Source of the DNA: DALYJJ01 sp031969915
GTDB taxonomy: Bacteria; Acidobacteriota; Terriglobia; Bryobacterales; Bryobacteraceae
DNA length: 64,000 nt
Direction: 5' to 3'
NCBI GenBank assembly: GCA_031969915.1
Contig: DALYJJ010000016.1
Coordinates: 1-64,000, forward strand
In this document: positions 1 to 8,284 of the stretch, one piece after another
Layout: every line of letters begins with the position of its first letter
How positions within the stretch are numbered: position 1 is the stretch's first letter
Translations under genes and position numbers: made by a program
Notes under the pieces: generated by a model
The model's input: the letters and a program-made list of their open reading frames with translations, nothing else
Told to the model about the DNA's origin: nothing
Databases searched by the model: none

Positions 1-1137
1 GATCAGCTCGCCCTTGTGATAGCCCAGACGTTCAATGGCGCTGTTCAGGAAGCTGAAGCGGCCATCGGAATCCAGGCGATAGAGGTTGCCCTTGTTGCCT
101 GTGCCCAGCACCGGCCGCCCCTGGGAGTCAAAGGCGATGCCATACACAACGTCCTGCCCGTGCGACCAGATCCTCCGCGGATAGCCGTCCTTCCCGATGC
201 GATAGACCTCGGAACCGCCCAGCACTCCAGGCGCGGGCCCCAACGTGGGGGGCGGAGCGGCCGGCGGACGCGGCGCGCCGCCGAGCACCACGACGTTGCC
301 CGCCGGGGGCGCGGGCGCTGGGGCGGGCGCGGGTACGGGAACGGCCAGGGGCGGCGTGGTGCTCTTGGCGCCCACTGCCGCGGCGTAGAGCGATCCGTCC
401 GGACCGACGGCCACCGCGGTCACCTCGCGCTTCGGCGCCTGGTAGAGCACGAAACCCTCGCCTTTGGGAGAAACGCGGAGGATCAGTCCGCCCGGCTCGG
501 TGCCCACGATCAGGTTCCCGTCGCCATCCACGGCGAGCGATCGAATGTGCGTCTCTTCGCTCTTGAAGAAGATCTGCCCCTTGCCGCTCGCGTCCACGCG
601 GTGCAACTCGCCCTGGTCGCCGGAGCCGACGAAGAGATCGCCCGAGGGGTGGAACACAAGCGCCCAGATGTACTTCGCCTTGGGATCGTAGAAGGGCTCG
701 GCCTTGCCGGCGGCGTCCACGCGATAGACCTTGCCGTCGGGCGAGGTGGCGGCGTAGACGCGGTCCTGCTTGTCGATGGCGATCGCCTGGATGGCCAGGC
801 CGGGGATCTCGGCGATCGACTGCCCTTTGCCGTTCTCGATCCGGAACAGGCGGGTGACGGAGGAGTCCGGCCCGCCGCCGCCCACATACACCCGGCCCTT
901 CGAGTCCTCGGCCACCGCCCACAGGTAGGCCGCCGAAGGGTCGAAGATCTCGCTGACCACGGGCGCCAGGAAGAGCCGCCCGTCGTTGCGGATGGAGAGC
1001 TTCTTGAGCGTCCCCTTCAGAAAGTCCTCCTGTTGGGTGCGGGTCCAGAGTTCGGTTTCGACCGCGCGCAGAAGGAAGGTTGCGGCGAACAGGCACAAGG
1101 CCGCCCGCCGCGCAGTGCGGAGGTATGAGCTTCTCAT
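1..1137 (-). CDS. Secreted beta-propeller (NHL/SMP-30-like) protein, 3' end cut by window edge
   Basis: Reading the minus strand from ATG at 1137 gives an uninterrupted frame of 379 codons that leaves the window without a stop. It opens with a basic and hydrophobic signal-like stretch (residues 1-25), then repeated blade-like units of the type DGxGNLxVGTEPGG, VAVGPDGSLYAA and IAFDSQGRPVLGTGNKG, typical of six- or seven-bladed propellers that read as sugar-lactonase or two-component-regulator propellers. A Pro/Ala-rich linker (APAPAPAPPAG) interrupts the blades near residues 245-285. The start codon overlaps the stop of the upstream S55-peptidase gene as ATGA, so the two are probably translationally coupled. 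Being periplasmic or secreted is inferred from the N-terminus. The ligand or enzymatic activity cannot be told from the sequence. Confidence 0.75.
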   Translation of the reverse strand, partial: MRSSYLRTARRAALCLFAATFLLRAVETELWTRTQQEDFLKGTLKKLSIRNDGRLFLAPVVSEIFDPSAAYLWAVAEDSKGRVYVGGGGPDSSVTRLFRIENGKGQSIAEIPGLAIQAIAIDKQDRVYAATSPDGKVYRVDAAGKAEPFYDPKAKYIWALVFHPSGDLFVGSGDQGELHRVDASGKGQIFFKSEETHIRSLAVDGDGNLIVGTEPGGLILRVSPKGEGFVLYQAPKREVTAVAVGPDGSLYAAAVGAKSTTPPLAVPVPAPAPAPAPPAGNVVVLGGAPRPPAAPPPTLGPAPGVLGGSEVYRIGKDGYPRRIWSHGQDVVYGIAFDSQGRPVLGTGNKGNLYRLDSDGRFSFLNSAIERLGYHKGELI

Positions 1138-2987
1138 TTGACGGTGACGCGAAGAGTGTAACTGCCGCTGATAACCTGCTCGAAGGGAATCGCCATCTGC
1201 TCCTGCGCCGTGTCGCCGGTGGCGATCACCGCGCGGTTCGACGCGCGCCCGGTCTGCATCACGTTCATCACCGAGCCCGGCAGGCTGGGCATCCGCTTGT
1301 CGTCGAAGTAGACCGTGGGACGCGCCTGCACCAGCGAGACGTACAGCTTGTTGTTGGACCGCTCCTGGTTGATGAGCGAAACGGTCTGGTTCAGATCGAT
1401 GAAGCGATTCGACGCGCCCGCCATCATCTGCATGCGGTTCAGCGTATCGGCGTCGCTCAGCAGGATGCGGTGCTCGCCTTTGGGGAGGCCGGCGGGGATC
1501 TTCACGGCGAATTCCCGCTCCAGGCGTCCGCCGCGATAGGGCCGCAGGAACACCTTCACCGGAACTTCAGAGCCGGGCTCCACTTCGCTGTCCGCCAGCC
1601 AGGCGGTCTCGATGGAGGCCGTGCGCCGCTCCGGCAGCAACTCGACCACGGCGTTCACCTTCCTCAGTTTCGGCGTCCGGACGTTGTTCCCGTACAGGCG
1701 GTTGAACTTGTCAGCCCACCAGCCGGCCAGAATCAGCGGCACCGGGATGGGCGCTTCGGTGGGCGCAACCATGGTCTGGATCGCCAGCGGCTGCTGGCCT
1801 TCCAACTCCACCTGTCCGCTCATCCGGTAGGTGGCTTCCTCGGCGAAATCGTTCAGGCCCAGGATCGAGTTGAAGAGCGTGATCATCATGAGCTGCGGCG
1901 TCCACTTCTGGTGGACGAAGACGTCGAAGCGCAGCTTCTTTTCGCTCTTCACGGCGTTGGCTTCGCCGAGGGAACGGACGGTGACCTCGACGGGAACCAT
2001 CTCCGATTCGCGGCCCAGCTCGCCCATGACACCCGAGTGCCGGTCCTGCCGGAGCGCGCCTACGATCTCCGTGGCATTCCCCATCTTGTTGGGCGCGAAC
2101 TGCGACGCGAAGACCATCAGCACTTCGGACCGGCTCATCGGCATGTCCACCGGTCCCAGGTTCAGAAACGGGTGGCCGAAGGCCAGCACGCGCTTGCCGT
2201 CGTTGTAGGTGACCGTGCCCAAGGCGCTCAGTGACATGTCGCCCGAGACCAGGACGCCCGAGACGGCGTCACCCGGCTGCAGCGACTTGTCCCATCCGGG
2301 CGCGGGCTTGGCGCCTTTCAAGGCCGAACCCGCCCCACCCTGCACCGCTTTCAGACCAAGCTGGCTGAACAGCGGCGCGAACTCGCGGAGCACATCCGGG
2401 TGAAAGCCGGTGAACGCAACGGGCGCTTCAATCGGCGTGAGGTAGGGGGCTTCCGGCAGGGCGTTCGCGCCCGCGGCCAACACCCGCTGGAGCAGCTCGC
2501 CCGGAATCGGGTACTGCGCCCGCGCCTGCGCTGAACCGAGCTGACGCGATTCGGCCGGGCGCGTCGCGTCCAGTTCGTTGATCTCGAGCATCAGCCCGAT
2601 CGGCGTGATGCCACAGATGGTGTCCGGCGAGAACGCTCCAATGCGCAGCGAGACCGCACCCAACAGCTTGCCGTCGATATACACCGGGCTCCCGCTCATG
2701 CCGCCCGCCGCACCCGTGCGCGCCGCCTTGCCCCCCATCTTGGCCAGAATCACGTCCTGGCCCGGACCCCACATGTTCTTCCATCGCCCAATGATTTCAA
2801 TGGGAACCGGCTCGGCTTCGGTGCCCTCGAAGACCGTCCAGGCAGTGGCTGCCATTCCCGGTTTCAGTTGCTCGAGGGGGAAGACCTCCACCGGACCGGC
2901 CTTGGGGCGCACCGCCGTCCCGGACGCCGCCGCCACCGCCGCCGTTCCGCATACCAGAGCCAACGAGAGCGCAATGTTTCGAAGCAT
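1134..2987 (-). CDS. SpoIVB-type peptidase S55 domain protein, secreted
   Basis: 617 residues. Residues 1-21 form a signal peptide. The signature GMSGSPVYIDGKLLGAV at about 96-112 matches the serine motif of the S55 family, whose founding member SpoIVB is a PDZ-linked serine peptidase of sporulation. A later GTVTYNDGKRVLAFGHPF segment supplies the likely catalytic histidine. The protein lacks an obvious PDZ domain before the motif and is longer than SpoIVB, with a C-terminal beta-rich extension of about 250 residues. This organism type is not known to sporulate, so the role is probably periplasmic proteolysis or processing rather than sporulation. It is the first gene of a two-gene minus-strand unit with the propeller gene, which it overlaps by 4 bp. 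No good ribosome binding site is visible before ATG 2987. Confidence 0.8.
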   Translation of the reverse strand: MLRNIALSLALVCGTAAVAAASGTAVRPKAGPVEVFPLEQLKPGMAATAWTVFEGTEAEPVPIEIIGRWKNMWGPGQDVILAKMGGKAARTGAAGGMSGSPVYIDGKLLGAVSLRIGAFSPDTICGITPIGLMLEINELDATRPAESRQLGSAQARAQYPIPGELLQRVLAAGANALPEAPYLTPIEAPVAFTGFHPDVLREFAPLFSQLGLKAVQGGAGSALKGAKPAPGWDKSLQPGDAVSGVLVSGDMSLSALGTVTYNDGKRVLAFGHPFLNLGPVDMPMSRSEVLMVFASQFAPNKMGNATEIVGALRQDRHSGVMGELGRESEMVPVEVTVRSLGEANAVKSEKKLRFDVFVHQKWTPQLMMITLFNSILGLNDFAEEATYRMSGQVELEGQQPLAIQTMVAPTEAPIPVPLILAGWWADKFNRLYGNNVRTPKLRKVNAVVELLPERRTASIETAWLADSEVEPGSEVPVKVFLRPYRGGRLEREFAVKIPAGLPKGEHRILLSDADTLNRMQMMAGASNRFIDLNQTVSLINQERSNNKLYVSLVQARPTVYFDDKRMPSLPGSVMNVMQTGRASNRAVIATGDTAQEQMAIPFEQVISGSYTLRVTVK

Positions 2988-2997
2988 GTAAGGTCAC

Positions 2998-3011
2998 AAC
3001 CAGTTCTGGTT
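2998..3011. promoter_or_regulatory. Short perfect inverted repeat upstream of S55 peptidase gene
   Basis: AACCAG-TT-CTGGTT is a perfect 6-bp inverted repeat with a 2-bp centre, lying 11 bp upstream of the start codon at 2987 and just downstream of a possible -10 (GATAAT on the minus strand). The position would suit an operator or a leader hairpin. Function is inferred only. Confidence 0.25.
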
Positions 3012-3100
3012 CTATTATCCGTTAGACGTCGCGTCAGGCGATGAGGTGCGAGAGAAAGTTTCGGGGCGGGGGCCGGCGCGAAAAAACTTTGGAAGAAGTA

Positions 3101-3129
3101 TTGACAAATAAGCACTCAGATTTTATATT
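3101..3129 (+). promoter_or_regulatory. Sigma70-like promoter of hsp20 with half-CIRCE-like element
   Basis: TTGACA (3101-3106) and TATATT (3124-3129) are separated by exactly 17 bp: a perfect -35 and a 5/6 -10, in an AT-rich island unlike the surrounding GC-rich DNA. Inside the spacer TAAGCACTC (3109-3117) matches 8 of 9 bases of the CIRCE half-site TTAGCACTC, but the second half-site GAGTGCTAA is not present at the expected spacing. The promoter lies 40 bp upstream of the hsp20 ATG. Confidence 0.75.
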
Positions 3130-3131
3130 GT

Positions 3132-3153
3132 CTTTAGAGTAAGACTCTCAAAG
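3132..3153 (+). promoter_or_regulatory. Inverted repeat in hsp20 leader next to Shine-Dalgarno
   Basis: CTTTAGAGT-AAG-ACTCTCAAAG forms a near-palindrome (one bulged base) in the 5' leader. It partly covers the ribosome binding site AGAGGAG (3152-3158), which sits 10 bases before ATG 3169. It could be an operator or a thermosensor-like hairpin. This is a structural inference only. Confidence 0.35.
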
Positions 3154-3168
3154 AGGAGCAAACCCAAA

Positions 3169-3615
3169 ATGACCCTATTGAAATACAACCCCTTCGACGT
3201 CGACGATTTCCCCACTGGCCTGCGTGTCTTCCAGGACACCGTCAACCGCATGCTGAGCGACCTGCCCAGCCGGCCCTGGGTGCCCGCCGTGGACATCCTC
3301 GAAACCGAAAACGAACTGGTGCTCACGGCCGACGTGCCCGGCTTGAAGCTCGAAGACATCGACATTCGCCTGGAGAACGGCACTCTGTCGTTGAAGGGCG
3401 AGCGCAAGTTCGAGAAGGAAGAGAAGTCCGAGAAGCAGGGCTACCACCGCATTGAGCGCGGCTACGGCCATTTCGCCCGGACGTTCTCGCTGCCCGACAC
3501 AGTGGATGTGGAGAAGGTGACGGCGGACTACAAAGACGGCGTCCTCAAGGTCACGTTGCCGAAGAAGGAAATCGCCAAGCCGCGTACGGTTCGCGTCCAG
3601 GTCACGAACAACTAA
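3169..3615 (+). CDS. hsp20: Small heat-shock protein, Hsp20/alpha-crystallin family
   Basis: 148 residues, the usual length for bacterial class A small heat-shock proteins. A short N-terminal arm (1-38) is followed by the alpha-crystallin domain from WVPAVDI (about 38-44) to the conserved GVLKVTLPK motif near residues 124-132, and a short tail. Such proteins are ATP-independent cytoplasmic holdases that bind unfolding proteins and pass them to DnaK/ClpB. The start is fixed by AGAGGAG ten bases upstream. The strong promoter with a CIRCE-like half-site points to heat or stress control. The gene seems monocistronic: the next gene starts 48 bp downstream with a weak TTG start and no terminator is visible between them. 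Confidence 0.93.
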   Translation: MTLLKYNPFDVDDFPTGLRVFQDTVNRMLSDLPSRPWVPAVDILETENELVLTADVPGLKLEDIDIRLENGTLSLKGERKFEKEEKSEKQGYHRIERGYGHFARTFSLPDTVDVEKVTADYKDGVLKVTLPKKEIAKPRTVRVQVTNN

Positions 3616-3663
3616 CGCCGCGAACGAAGCGAACACAAGCTCGGGCTATGCAACAATAAAGCC

Positions 3664-4839
3664 TTGAGCCACACTGACTTCCGAACGGTCCGCGTTTCCC
3701 GCAAGGGCGCGGACCGCTTTGCTTCGGGCCACCCCTGGATCTACTCCTCCGACGTGGCCGACCGCGGCGGCGCCGCTCCCGGCGATGTGGTCCGGGTCAC
3801 CGGCCCGGGCGGCCGGGACCTGGGCGTCGCCCATTTCAGCTCCACCTCCCAGATCACGCTCCGGATGCTGTCCAGCCGCGTCGAGCCGGTGGACCGCGCC
3901 TTCTACGAACGCCGCCTGCGCGCCGCGCTCGACCACCGCCGCCGCGTAGCCGCCGATACCGACGCCTGCCGCCTGGTGCACGGCGAAGGCGACCTGCTGC
4001 CCGCGCTGGTGGTTGACCGCTACGCCAACTGCCTGGTGGTCCAGACGCTCGACCAGGGTATGGACCGGGTGAAGGATCTGCTCTTCGACCTCCTGCTCGA
4101 GATCACGGGCGCCGGGGGCATCGTCGCCCGGAACGATGTGCCGGTGCGCGGGCACGAATCGCTTCCGATTGAAGCGGGCGTCGTGCGCGGGGAGGTTCCG
4201 GACCGTGTGGCGATCCGCATGAACGGCCTGGCGCTCGAGGCCGACCTGATCTCCGGCCCCAAGACCGGCGTCTTTCTCGATCAGCGGGAAAACTACCTGG
4301 CCGCCGCCCGCCACGCCCGCGGCCGCGCGCTCGACTGCTTCACCTCCACCGGGGGCTTCGCGCTCCACATGGCTTCCGCCTGCGAATCCGTCGAAGGCAT
4401 CGACTCCTCCGCCCCCGCCCTCGCCGCCGCCAAAGCCAACGCGGCGCGCAACGGCAGAGAGAACCTCACCTGGCGCGAGGCCAACGTCTTCGATGTCCTG
4501 GCGGCTTACGATTCGGCGCAGCGGCGATACTCCACGGTGGTCCTCGATCCGCCCGCCTTCGCCAAGTCGAAGGCGAACCTCGACGCCGCGCAGCGCGGCT
4601 ACAAGGAGATCAACCTGCGCGCCCTGCGGCTGCTCGAGCCGGGCGGCGTGCTGGTCACCTGTTCCTGTTCCCACGCCTTTCACGAGGCACTGCTGATGGA
4701 GACCGTGGCCTCGGCGGCGCTCGACGCGGGCCGCACGGTACGGGTGCTCGAACGGCGGATGCAAGCGATGGATCACCCGGTGTTACTGACCGTGCCGGAG
4801 ACGCTCTACCTGAAGTGCCTGATCCTCGAAGTGCTGTAG
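3664..4839 (+). CDS. rlmI: Class I SAM-dependent rRNA methyltransferase, RlmI-like
   Basis: 391 residues, starting at TTG 3664. The N-terminal 80 residues (GHPWIYSSDVAD, PGDVVRV) form a PUA domain. A small beta-rich domain follows, then a Rossmann methyltransferase domain with motif I at CFTSTGGFALHMA (about 225-237), the acidic motif GIDSS, and motif IV LDPPAFAKSK with D295-P-P. The VTCSCSH motif (C residues near 335) fits m5C RNA methyltransferases of the RlmI family, which modify 23S rRNA C1962 in E. coli. Length and domain order match RlmI. Site specificity is inferred. The gene ends 9 bp from a convergent gene. Confidence 0.88.
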   Translation: MSHTDFRTVRVSRKGADRFASGHPWIYSSDVADRGGAAPGDVVRVTGPGGRDLGVAHFSSTSQITLRMLSSRVEPVDRAFYERRLRAALDHRRRVAADTDACRLVHGEGDLLPALVVDRYANCLVVQTLDQGMDRVKDLLFDLLLEITGAGGIVARNDVPVRGHESLPIEAGVVRGEVPDRVAIRMNGLALEADLISGPKTGVFLDQRENYLAAARHARGRALDCFTSTGGFALHMASACESVEGIDSSAPALAAAKANAARNGRENLTWREANVFDVLAAYDSAQRRYSTVVLDPPAFAKSKANLDAAQRGYKEINLRALRLLEPGGVLVTCSCSHAFHEALLMETVASAALDAGRTVRVLERRMQAMDHPVLLTVPETLYLKCLILEVL

Positions 4840-4848
4840 CAGAGGCGT

Positions 4849-5715
4849 TCAGCGCAACCCGCGCGCCTTCAAGTGCGCAATGAGGGCCGCCGGGTCGTCG
4901 GTGATGATCGCGTCCACTCCGGCGTCGATCAGCTTGTCCCATTCCTTCGGCTGATTCGCCGTCCACGGGACCACCTGCAGGCCCGCCTTGTGCGCCTCGT
5001 CGACGCGGCCCCTGGTGACCAGCATGTGATGCGGCGACACAATCGGCGCGCCGCTCTCCCGGGCGATTTCCACGAAGTCCTTCATGCCGAGCGCGTAGAG
5101 CGCGGAGCGCCGGATCTCCGGGGCGATCTTCTGACACGCCGCGAGGGTCCGAAAATCGAACGACTGGAGAATCACGCGCTTCTCGAGCTTGTGCTTCCGC
5201 ACTACTTCCACCACCAGGCGCGTGAACTCCTCGGGGGGCGGCGTGTACTCGGGCTTGTCCTTGAAGATTTTGGTTTCGATGTTGAACTCGAAGGCGCCGC
5301 GCCGTGAAAGCGCGAGGACTTCGTCGAGGGCCGGCATGCGCGTCCCGGGTACCGCGCGCTGCTTCGGATAATCGGGATTCGCCGCCGCGCCGCAGTCGAA
5401 CTGCTGCAACTGCGCGAACGTCAACTCGCGAATCACCCGCGAGAGCCCCGCCGGTCCGCGGCAGATCTTGGGATTCAGCTCCGGATCGTGCGACACGACC
5501 ACCACGTTGTCCTTGGTCACGGCCATATCCAGTTCGAGCACATCCGCGCCGGCTTCGATGGCGTGCTCGAATGCGGGCAGGGTGTTTTCCGGCAGCACGG
5601 CGCGGGCGCCGCGGTGGCCGTGAACGAGAATCCGCGGGGCGGCGTGGATGGTCATCGCGATGAGCAGGGAGGCGAAAACGGCGGAGCGCACGCCTCCAGG
5701 ATATAGTAAAGACAT
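4849..5715 (-). CDS. Glycerophosphodiester phosphodiesterase, secreted
   Basis: 288 residues from ATG 5715. An alternative GTG at 5691 would give a tidier signal peptide. A hydrophobic segment (10-25) ends at HAAP, consistent with export. The catalytic set of the GDPD TIM barrel is intact: HGHRGAR with H34, PENTLPAF with E43, ELDM with E61/D63, and SHDPEL with H76. The enzyme hydrolyses glycerophosphodiesters to glycerol-3-phosphate and an alcohol, using a divalent metal. The C-terminal PWTANQPKEWDKLIDAGVDA segment is the usual end of the family barrel. It is divergent from the oxidoreductase gene at 5742 with only 26 bp between them, so the promoters must overlap or lie inside the genes. Confidence 0.9.
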   Translation of the reverse strand: MSLLYPGGVRSAVFASLLIAMTIHAAPRILVHGHRGARAVLPENTLPAFEHAIEAGADVLELDMAVTKDNVVVVSHDPELNPKICRGPAGLSRVIRELTFAQLQQFDCGAAANPDYPKQRAVPGTRMPALDEVLALSRRGAFEFNIETKIFKDKPEYTPPPEEFTRLVVEVVRKHKLEKRVILQSFDFRTLAACQKIAPEIRRSALYALGMKDFVEIARESGAPIVSPHHMLVTRGRVDEAHKAGLQVVPWTANQPKEWDKLIDAGVDAIITDDPAALIAHLKARGLR

Positions 5716-5741
5716 TTCATGACCGTTACGGAGTCCCAGGT

Positions 5742-7073
5742 ATGAAACCCCCTCTTTCGCGCCGCGAATTCTCTTCCGCCGCGGCCCTCACCGCGCTCAG
5801 CTACTCGCGCGTGCTGGGCGCCAATGAGCGCCTCCAGATCGGCTACATCGGCATCGGCAACCGCGGCGACCAGGTGCACGACGCGTTCCTCGAACACGGC
5901 GACCAGCAGACCGTCGCGCTGTGCGACTTGCGGGAGGACTACATGGACTTCGCGGCGAAGAAGTCGCGCGGCGCGCCGGCGCGCTACAAGGACTATCGCA
6001 AGCTGCTGGAGGACAAGAACGTCGAAGCCGTGGCCATCGCCACGCCCGATCACTGGCACGCCATCCAGTTCATCGACGCCTGCAACGCGGGCAAGGACGT
6101 CTACGTCGAGAAGCCGCTCTGCCTCACCGTGGTCGAAGGCCGGCGCATGGTGGAGGTGGCGGAGAGGACGAAGCGGGTGACGCAGGTGGGCATCCATCGC
6201 CGCTCGGCCAGGTATCTGGCGGAGGCCGCGCAGTTCGTGCGCGAAGGCGGCATCGGCCAGGTGACCGTGGCCAAGGGCTGGCACCTGGTGAACGAGTGGC
6301 CCATCGGCATCGGCACCGCGCCCGAAGGCCCGCCGCCCAGCGAGGAAGAATGGGAGGCCTGGCTGGGCCCTGCGCCCAAGGTCCCCTACAAGAAGAGCCG
6401 CGCTTATTACACCTTCCGCTGGTTCTACAACTACTCGGGCGGCCAGCTCACCAACTTCGGCGTGCATTACGTGGACATGCTGCGCTGGTGCCTGGGCAAG
6501 GATTCGCCGAAGGCGGTCACCGCGCTCGGCGGCAAGTACGCCGTCAAGGACGACCGCGAGATCCCGGACACGCTCGAAGTGCTTTGGGACTACGACGGCG
6601 TGCTGATGGTTTTTTCGCAATACAACGCCAACAGCGCAGGCGGCAACATCCAGAACGCGGAGATGGAGCTGCGCGGAACCAAGGGCACGATGTACATTCA
6701 CAGCGGCCGCTGGGAGGTGGTTCCGGAGCGCAACGCCGCCGTGGCCGTGCCCGCGCGCACACCCACCGACCGAGGCGTGGAGCGCGCCTGGGGCCAGTCG
6801 CGCCAGCCCGCCATGGAACCCGTTTCGGGCAAGGGCTCGAACGACACGGCCTTCCACGCCCGCAATTTCCTGGACTGCGTGAAGTCGCGCGCCAAGTGCA
6901 ACTGCGATATTCTCACCGGCCACCTCTCCACCTCCGCGACGCAGATTGCGAACATCGCGCTGCGCACGAAAAGCTACCTGGAGTGGGACGCGAAGACCGA
7001 GAGGTTTACCAACAACGCGGCGGCCAACAAATTCCTCCAATACCAGTACCGCGCGCCGTACAAGCTAGGCTAA
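5742..7073 (+). CDS. Gfo/Idh/MocA family oxidoreductase with Tat signal
   Basis: 443 residues. The N-terminus PLSRREFSSAAALTA carries a twin-arginine motif, so the folded enzyme is probably exported with its cofactor. The Rossmann nucleotide-binding motif is GYIGIGNRG (about 34-42), and the family EKP motif (residues 123-125, K124) marks the catalytic lysine region. The family oxidises or isomerises sugars and inositols with NAD(P). The length with a C-terminal extension is typical of the exported Gfo/Idh proteins abundant in Acidobacteriota and Planctomycetes. It opens a run of plus-strand genes. The sugar-isomerase gene starts 4 bp after its stop, which suggests an operon. The substrate is unknown. 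Confidence 0.9.
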   Translation: MKPPLSRREFSSAAALTALSYSRVLGANERLQIGYIGIGNRGDQVHDAFLEHGDQQTVALCDLREDYMDFAAKKSRGAPARYKDYRKLLEDKNVEAVAIATPDHWHAIQFIDACNAGKDVYVEKPLCLTVVEGRRMVEVAERTKRVTQVGIHRRSARYLAEAAQFVREGGIGQVTVAKGWHLVNEWPIGIGTAPEGPPPSEEEWEAWLGPAPKVPYKKSRAYYTFRWFYNYSGGQLTNFGVHYVDMLRWCLGKDSPKAVTALGGKYAVKDDREIPDTLEVLWDYDGVLMVFSQYNANSAGGNIQNAEMELRGTKGTMYIHSGRWEVVPERNAAVAVPARTPTDRGVERAWGQSRQPAMEPVSGKGSNDTAFHARNFLDCVKSRAKCNCDILTGHLSTSATQIANIALRTKSYLEWDAKTERFTNNAAANKFLQYQYRAPYKLG

Positions 7074-7077
7074 AAGT

Positions 7078-7893
7078 ATGCCTCGACCGCAGATCTGCCT
7101 GTTCTCGAAACACGCCCCCCAATTGGGCTGGAGCGAACTCGGGACGTACGTGAAGAAGGTGGGTTTCGACGGCGTCGACCTCACCGTGCGACAGGGCGGC
7201 CACGTGCGGCCGGAGAACGCCGCGCGCGACTTGCCGCCCGCGGTTGCCGCCATTCGCGCGGCCGGCGCCGCGGTGCCCATGATTACCACCGGATTGCTGA
7301 GCGGCGAGGAGCCGGCGGCGAAGGACATCGTTTCCACCGCCGGCCGGCTGAAGATTCCGTTCTTCAAGCCCGGCTACCACCGGTACAAGGCGGGCGAGCC
7401 GGTGGAGGCGAAGCTCGCCCAGGTGAAGCCGCAACTGGCGAGCCTGGCCGCGATCGGCAAGGAGCACGGCATCGCGCTGGGCTGGCACAACCATTCGGGC
7501 GACCATGTCGGCCTCGCGGTGTGGGACATTCGCGAGATGCTCGAGGGCCAGGACCCGCAATGGGCGGGCTACTACTGGGACACCGGCCACGCGCGCGTCG
7601 AGGGCGGGGACTGGGGCTGGCGCGCGTCCCTGGACTTGGTCCTCCCGCGCCTGAAGATGATCGCCGTGAAAGATTTCTTCTGGGAGCGCAAGGACGAAGG
7701 CTGGAAGCTGCAATGGTGCCCGCTGGGCGGCGGCATGGTGGACTTCCGGGCGATCTTCACGACGCTCGCCAAGGCGGGCTGGGAGGGACCGATTTCGCTC
7801 CACGTCGAGTACCCGACACCGGACGAGCCGCGGGCCATCGAAGCCGACTTCCGATTCCTGAAACGCGAGGTCGGCCGCGCCTATGGAGGGTAA
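7078..7893 (+). CDS. Sugar phosphate isomerase/epimerase-like TIM-barrel protein
   Basis: 271 residues of the xylose-isomerase-like TIM-barrel family. Visible features are VGFDGVDLTV near the N-terminus, GWHNHSGDHVG with a metal-binding histidine, YYWDTGHARVEGGDW with Asp/His ligands, and PISLHVEYP near the end. These enzymes epimerise or isomerise sugars or keto-inositols using a divalent metal. The N-terminal CDS starts 4 bp after the oxidoreductase stop. There is no obvious signal peptide, so the protein is probably cytoplasmic although its partner seems exported. The pairing of Gfo/Idh, TIM-barrel epimerase and DUF1080 recurs in keto-sugar metabolism, which is the likely context. Confidence 0.85.
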   Translation: MPRPQICLFSKHAPQLGWSELGTYVKKVGFDGVDLTVRQGGHVRPENAARDLPPAVAAIRAAGAAVPMITTGLLSGEEPAAKDIVSTAGRLKIPFFKPGYHRYKAGEPVEAKLAQVKPQLASLAAIGKEHGIALGWHNHSGDHVGLAVWDIREMLEGQDPQWAGYYWDTGHARVEGGDWGWRASLDLVLPRLKMIAVKDFFWERKDEGWKLQWCPLGGGMVDFRAIFTTLAKAGWEGPISLHVEYPTPDEPRAIEADFRFLKREVGRAYGG

Positions 7894-8284
7894 CCAGCCG
7901 CAGCCGCTGCGCACGTTCCCGCTCGGGCCGATCGATCTCGAGATCATGCACGTCGAGCCGGGGCGCGCGGTAGTCGAACTGAAGATCGAGAAACAGCACA
8001 TGAACTCCGGCGGGCGCCTGCACGGCGGCGTGATGAGCACGTTGGCCGATACGGCGATGGGCATTGCGCACTATCATTCGCTCCCGAAGGGCCGCACCGC
8101 GGCGAGCGTCGAGATCAAGGTGAACTTCCTGCGCGCGGTCTATGAGGGGGCGCGCCTGCGGGCCGAAGGCACGGTGATCAAGGCGGGCGCGAGTCTGTCG
8201 CTCGTCGAGTGCCGCGTGCACGACGAGCGGGGCACGTTCGTCGGCCAGGCGCAGGGCACGTTCATTTCGCTGCCCAAGCCATGA
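7883..8284 (+). CDS. PaaI-type hotdog-fold thioesterase
   Basis: 133 residues with the hotdog signature NSGGRLHGGVMSTLADTAMG (about 41-60), where HGG (H47) and D56 correspond to the substrate and catalytic positions of PaaI/YbgC-type acyl-CoA thioesterases. The remaining sequence (TAASVEIKVNFLRAV, ECRVHDERG) follows the family pattern of the central hotdog strand. The length is normal. It overlaps the preceding isomerase gene by 11 bp and its stop overlaps the next start as ATGA, so it belongs to the same transcript. The acyl-CoA substrate cannot be inferred. Its place in a sugar operon may be only shared transcription. Confidence 0.88.
   Translation: MEGNQPQPLRTFPLGPIDLEIMHVEPGRAVVELKIEKQHMNSGGRLHGGVMSTLADTAMGIAHYHSLPKGRTAASVEIKVNFLRAVYEGARLRAEGTVIKAGASLSLVECRVHDERGTFVGQAQGTFISLPKP

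Noticed and set aside
16..1128. Plus-strand frame of 370 codons at the left edge
   Set aside because: It is the antisense of the propeller gene. The minus-strand reading gives repeated blade motifs and a signal peptide and overlaps the S55 gene by ATGA.
3101..3140. Full CIRCE operator at hsp20
   Set aside because: Only the first half-site is present; the sequence nine bases downstream (ATTGTCTTT) does not match GAGTGCTAA.
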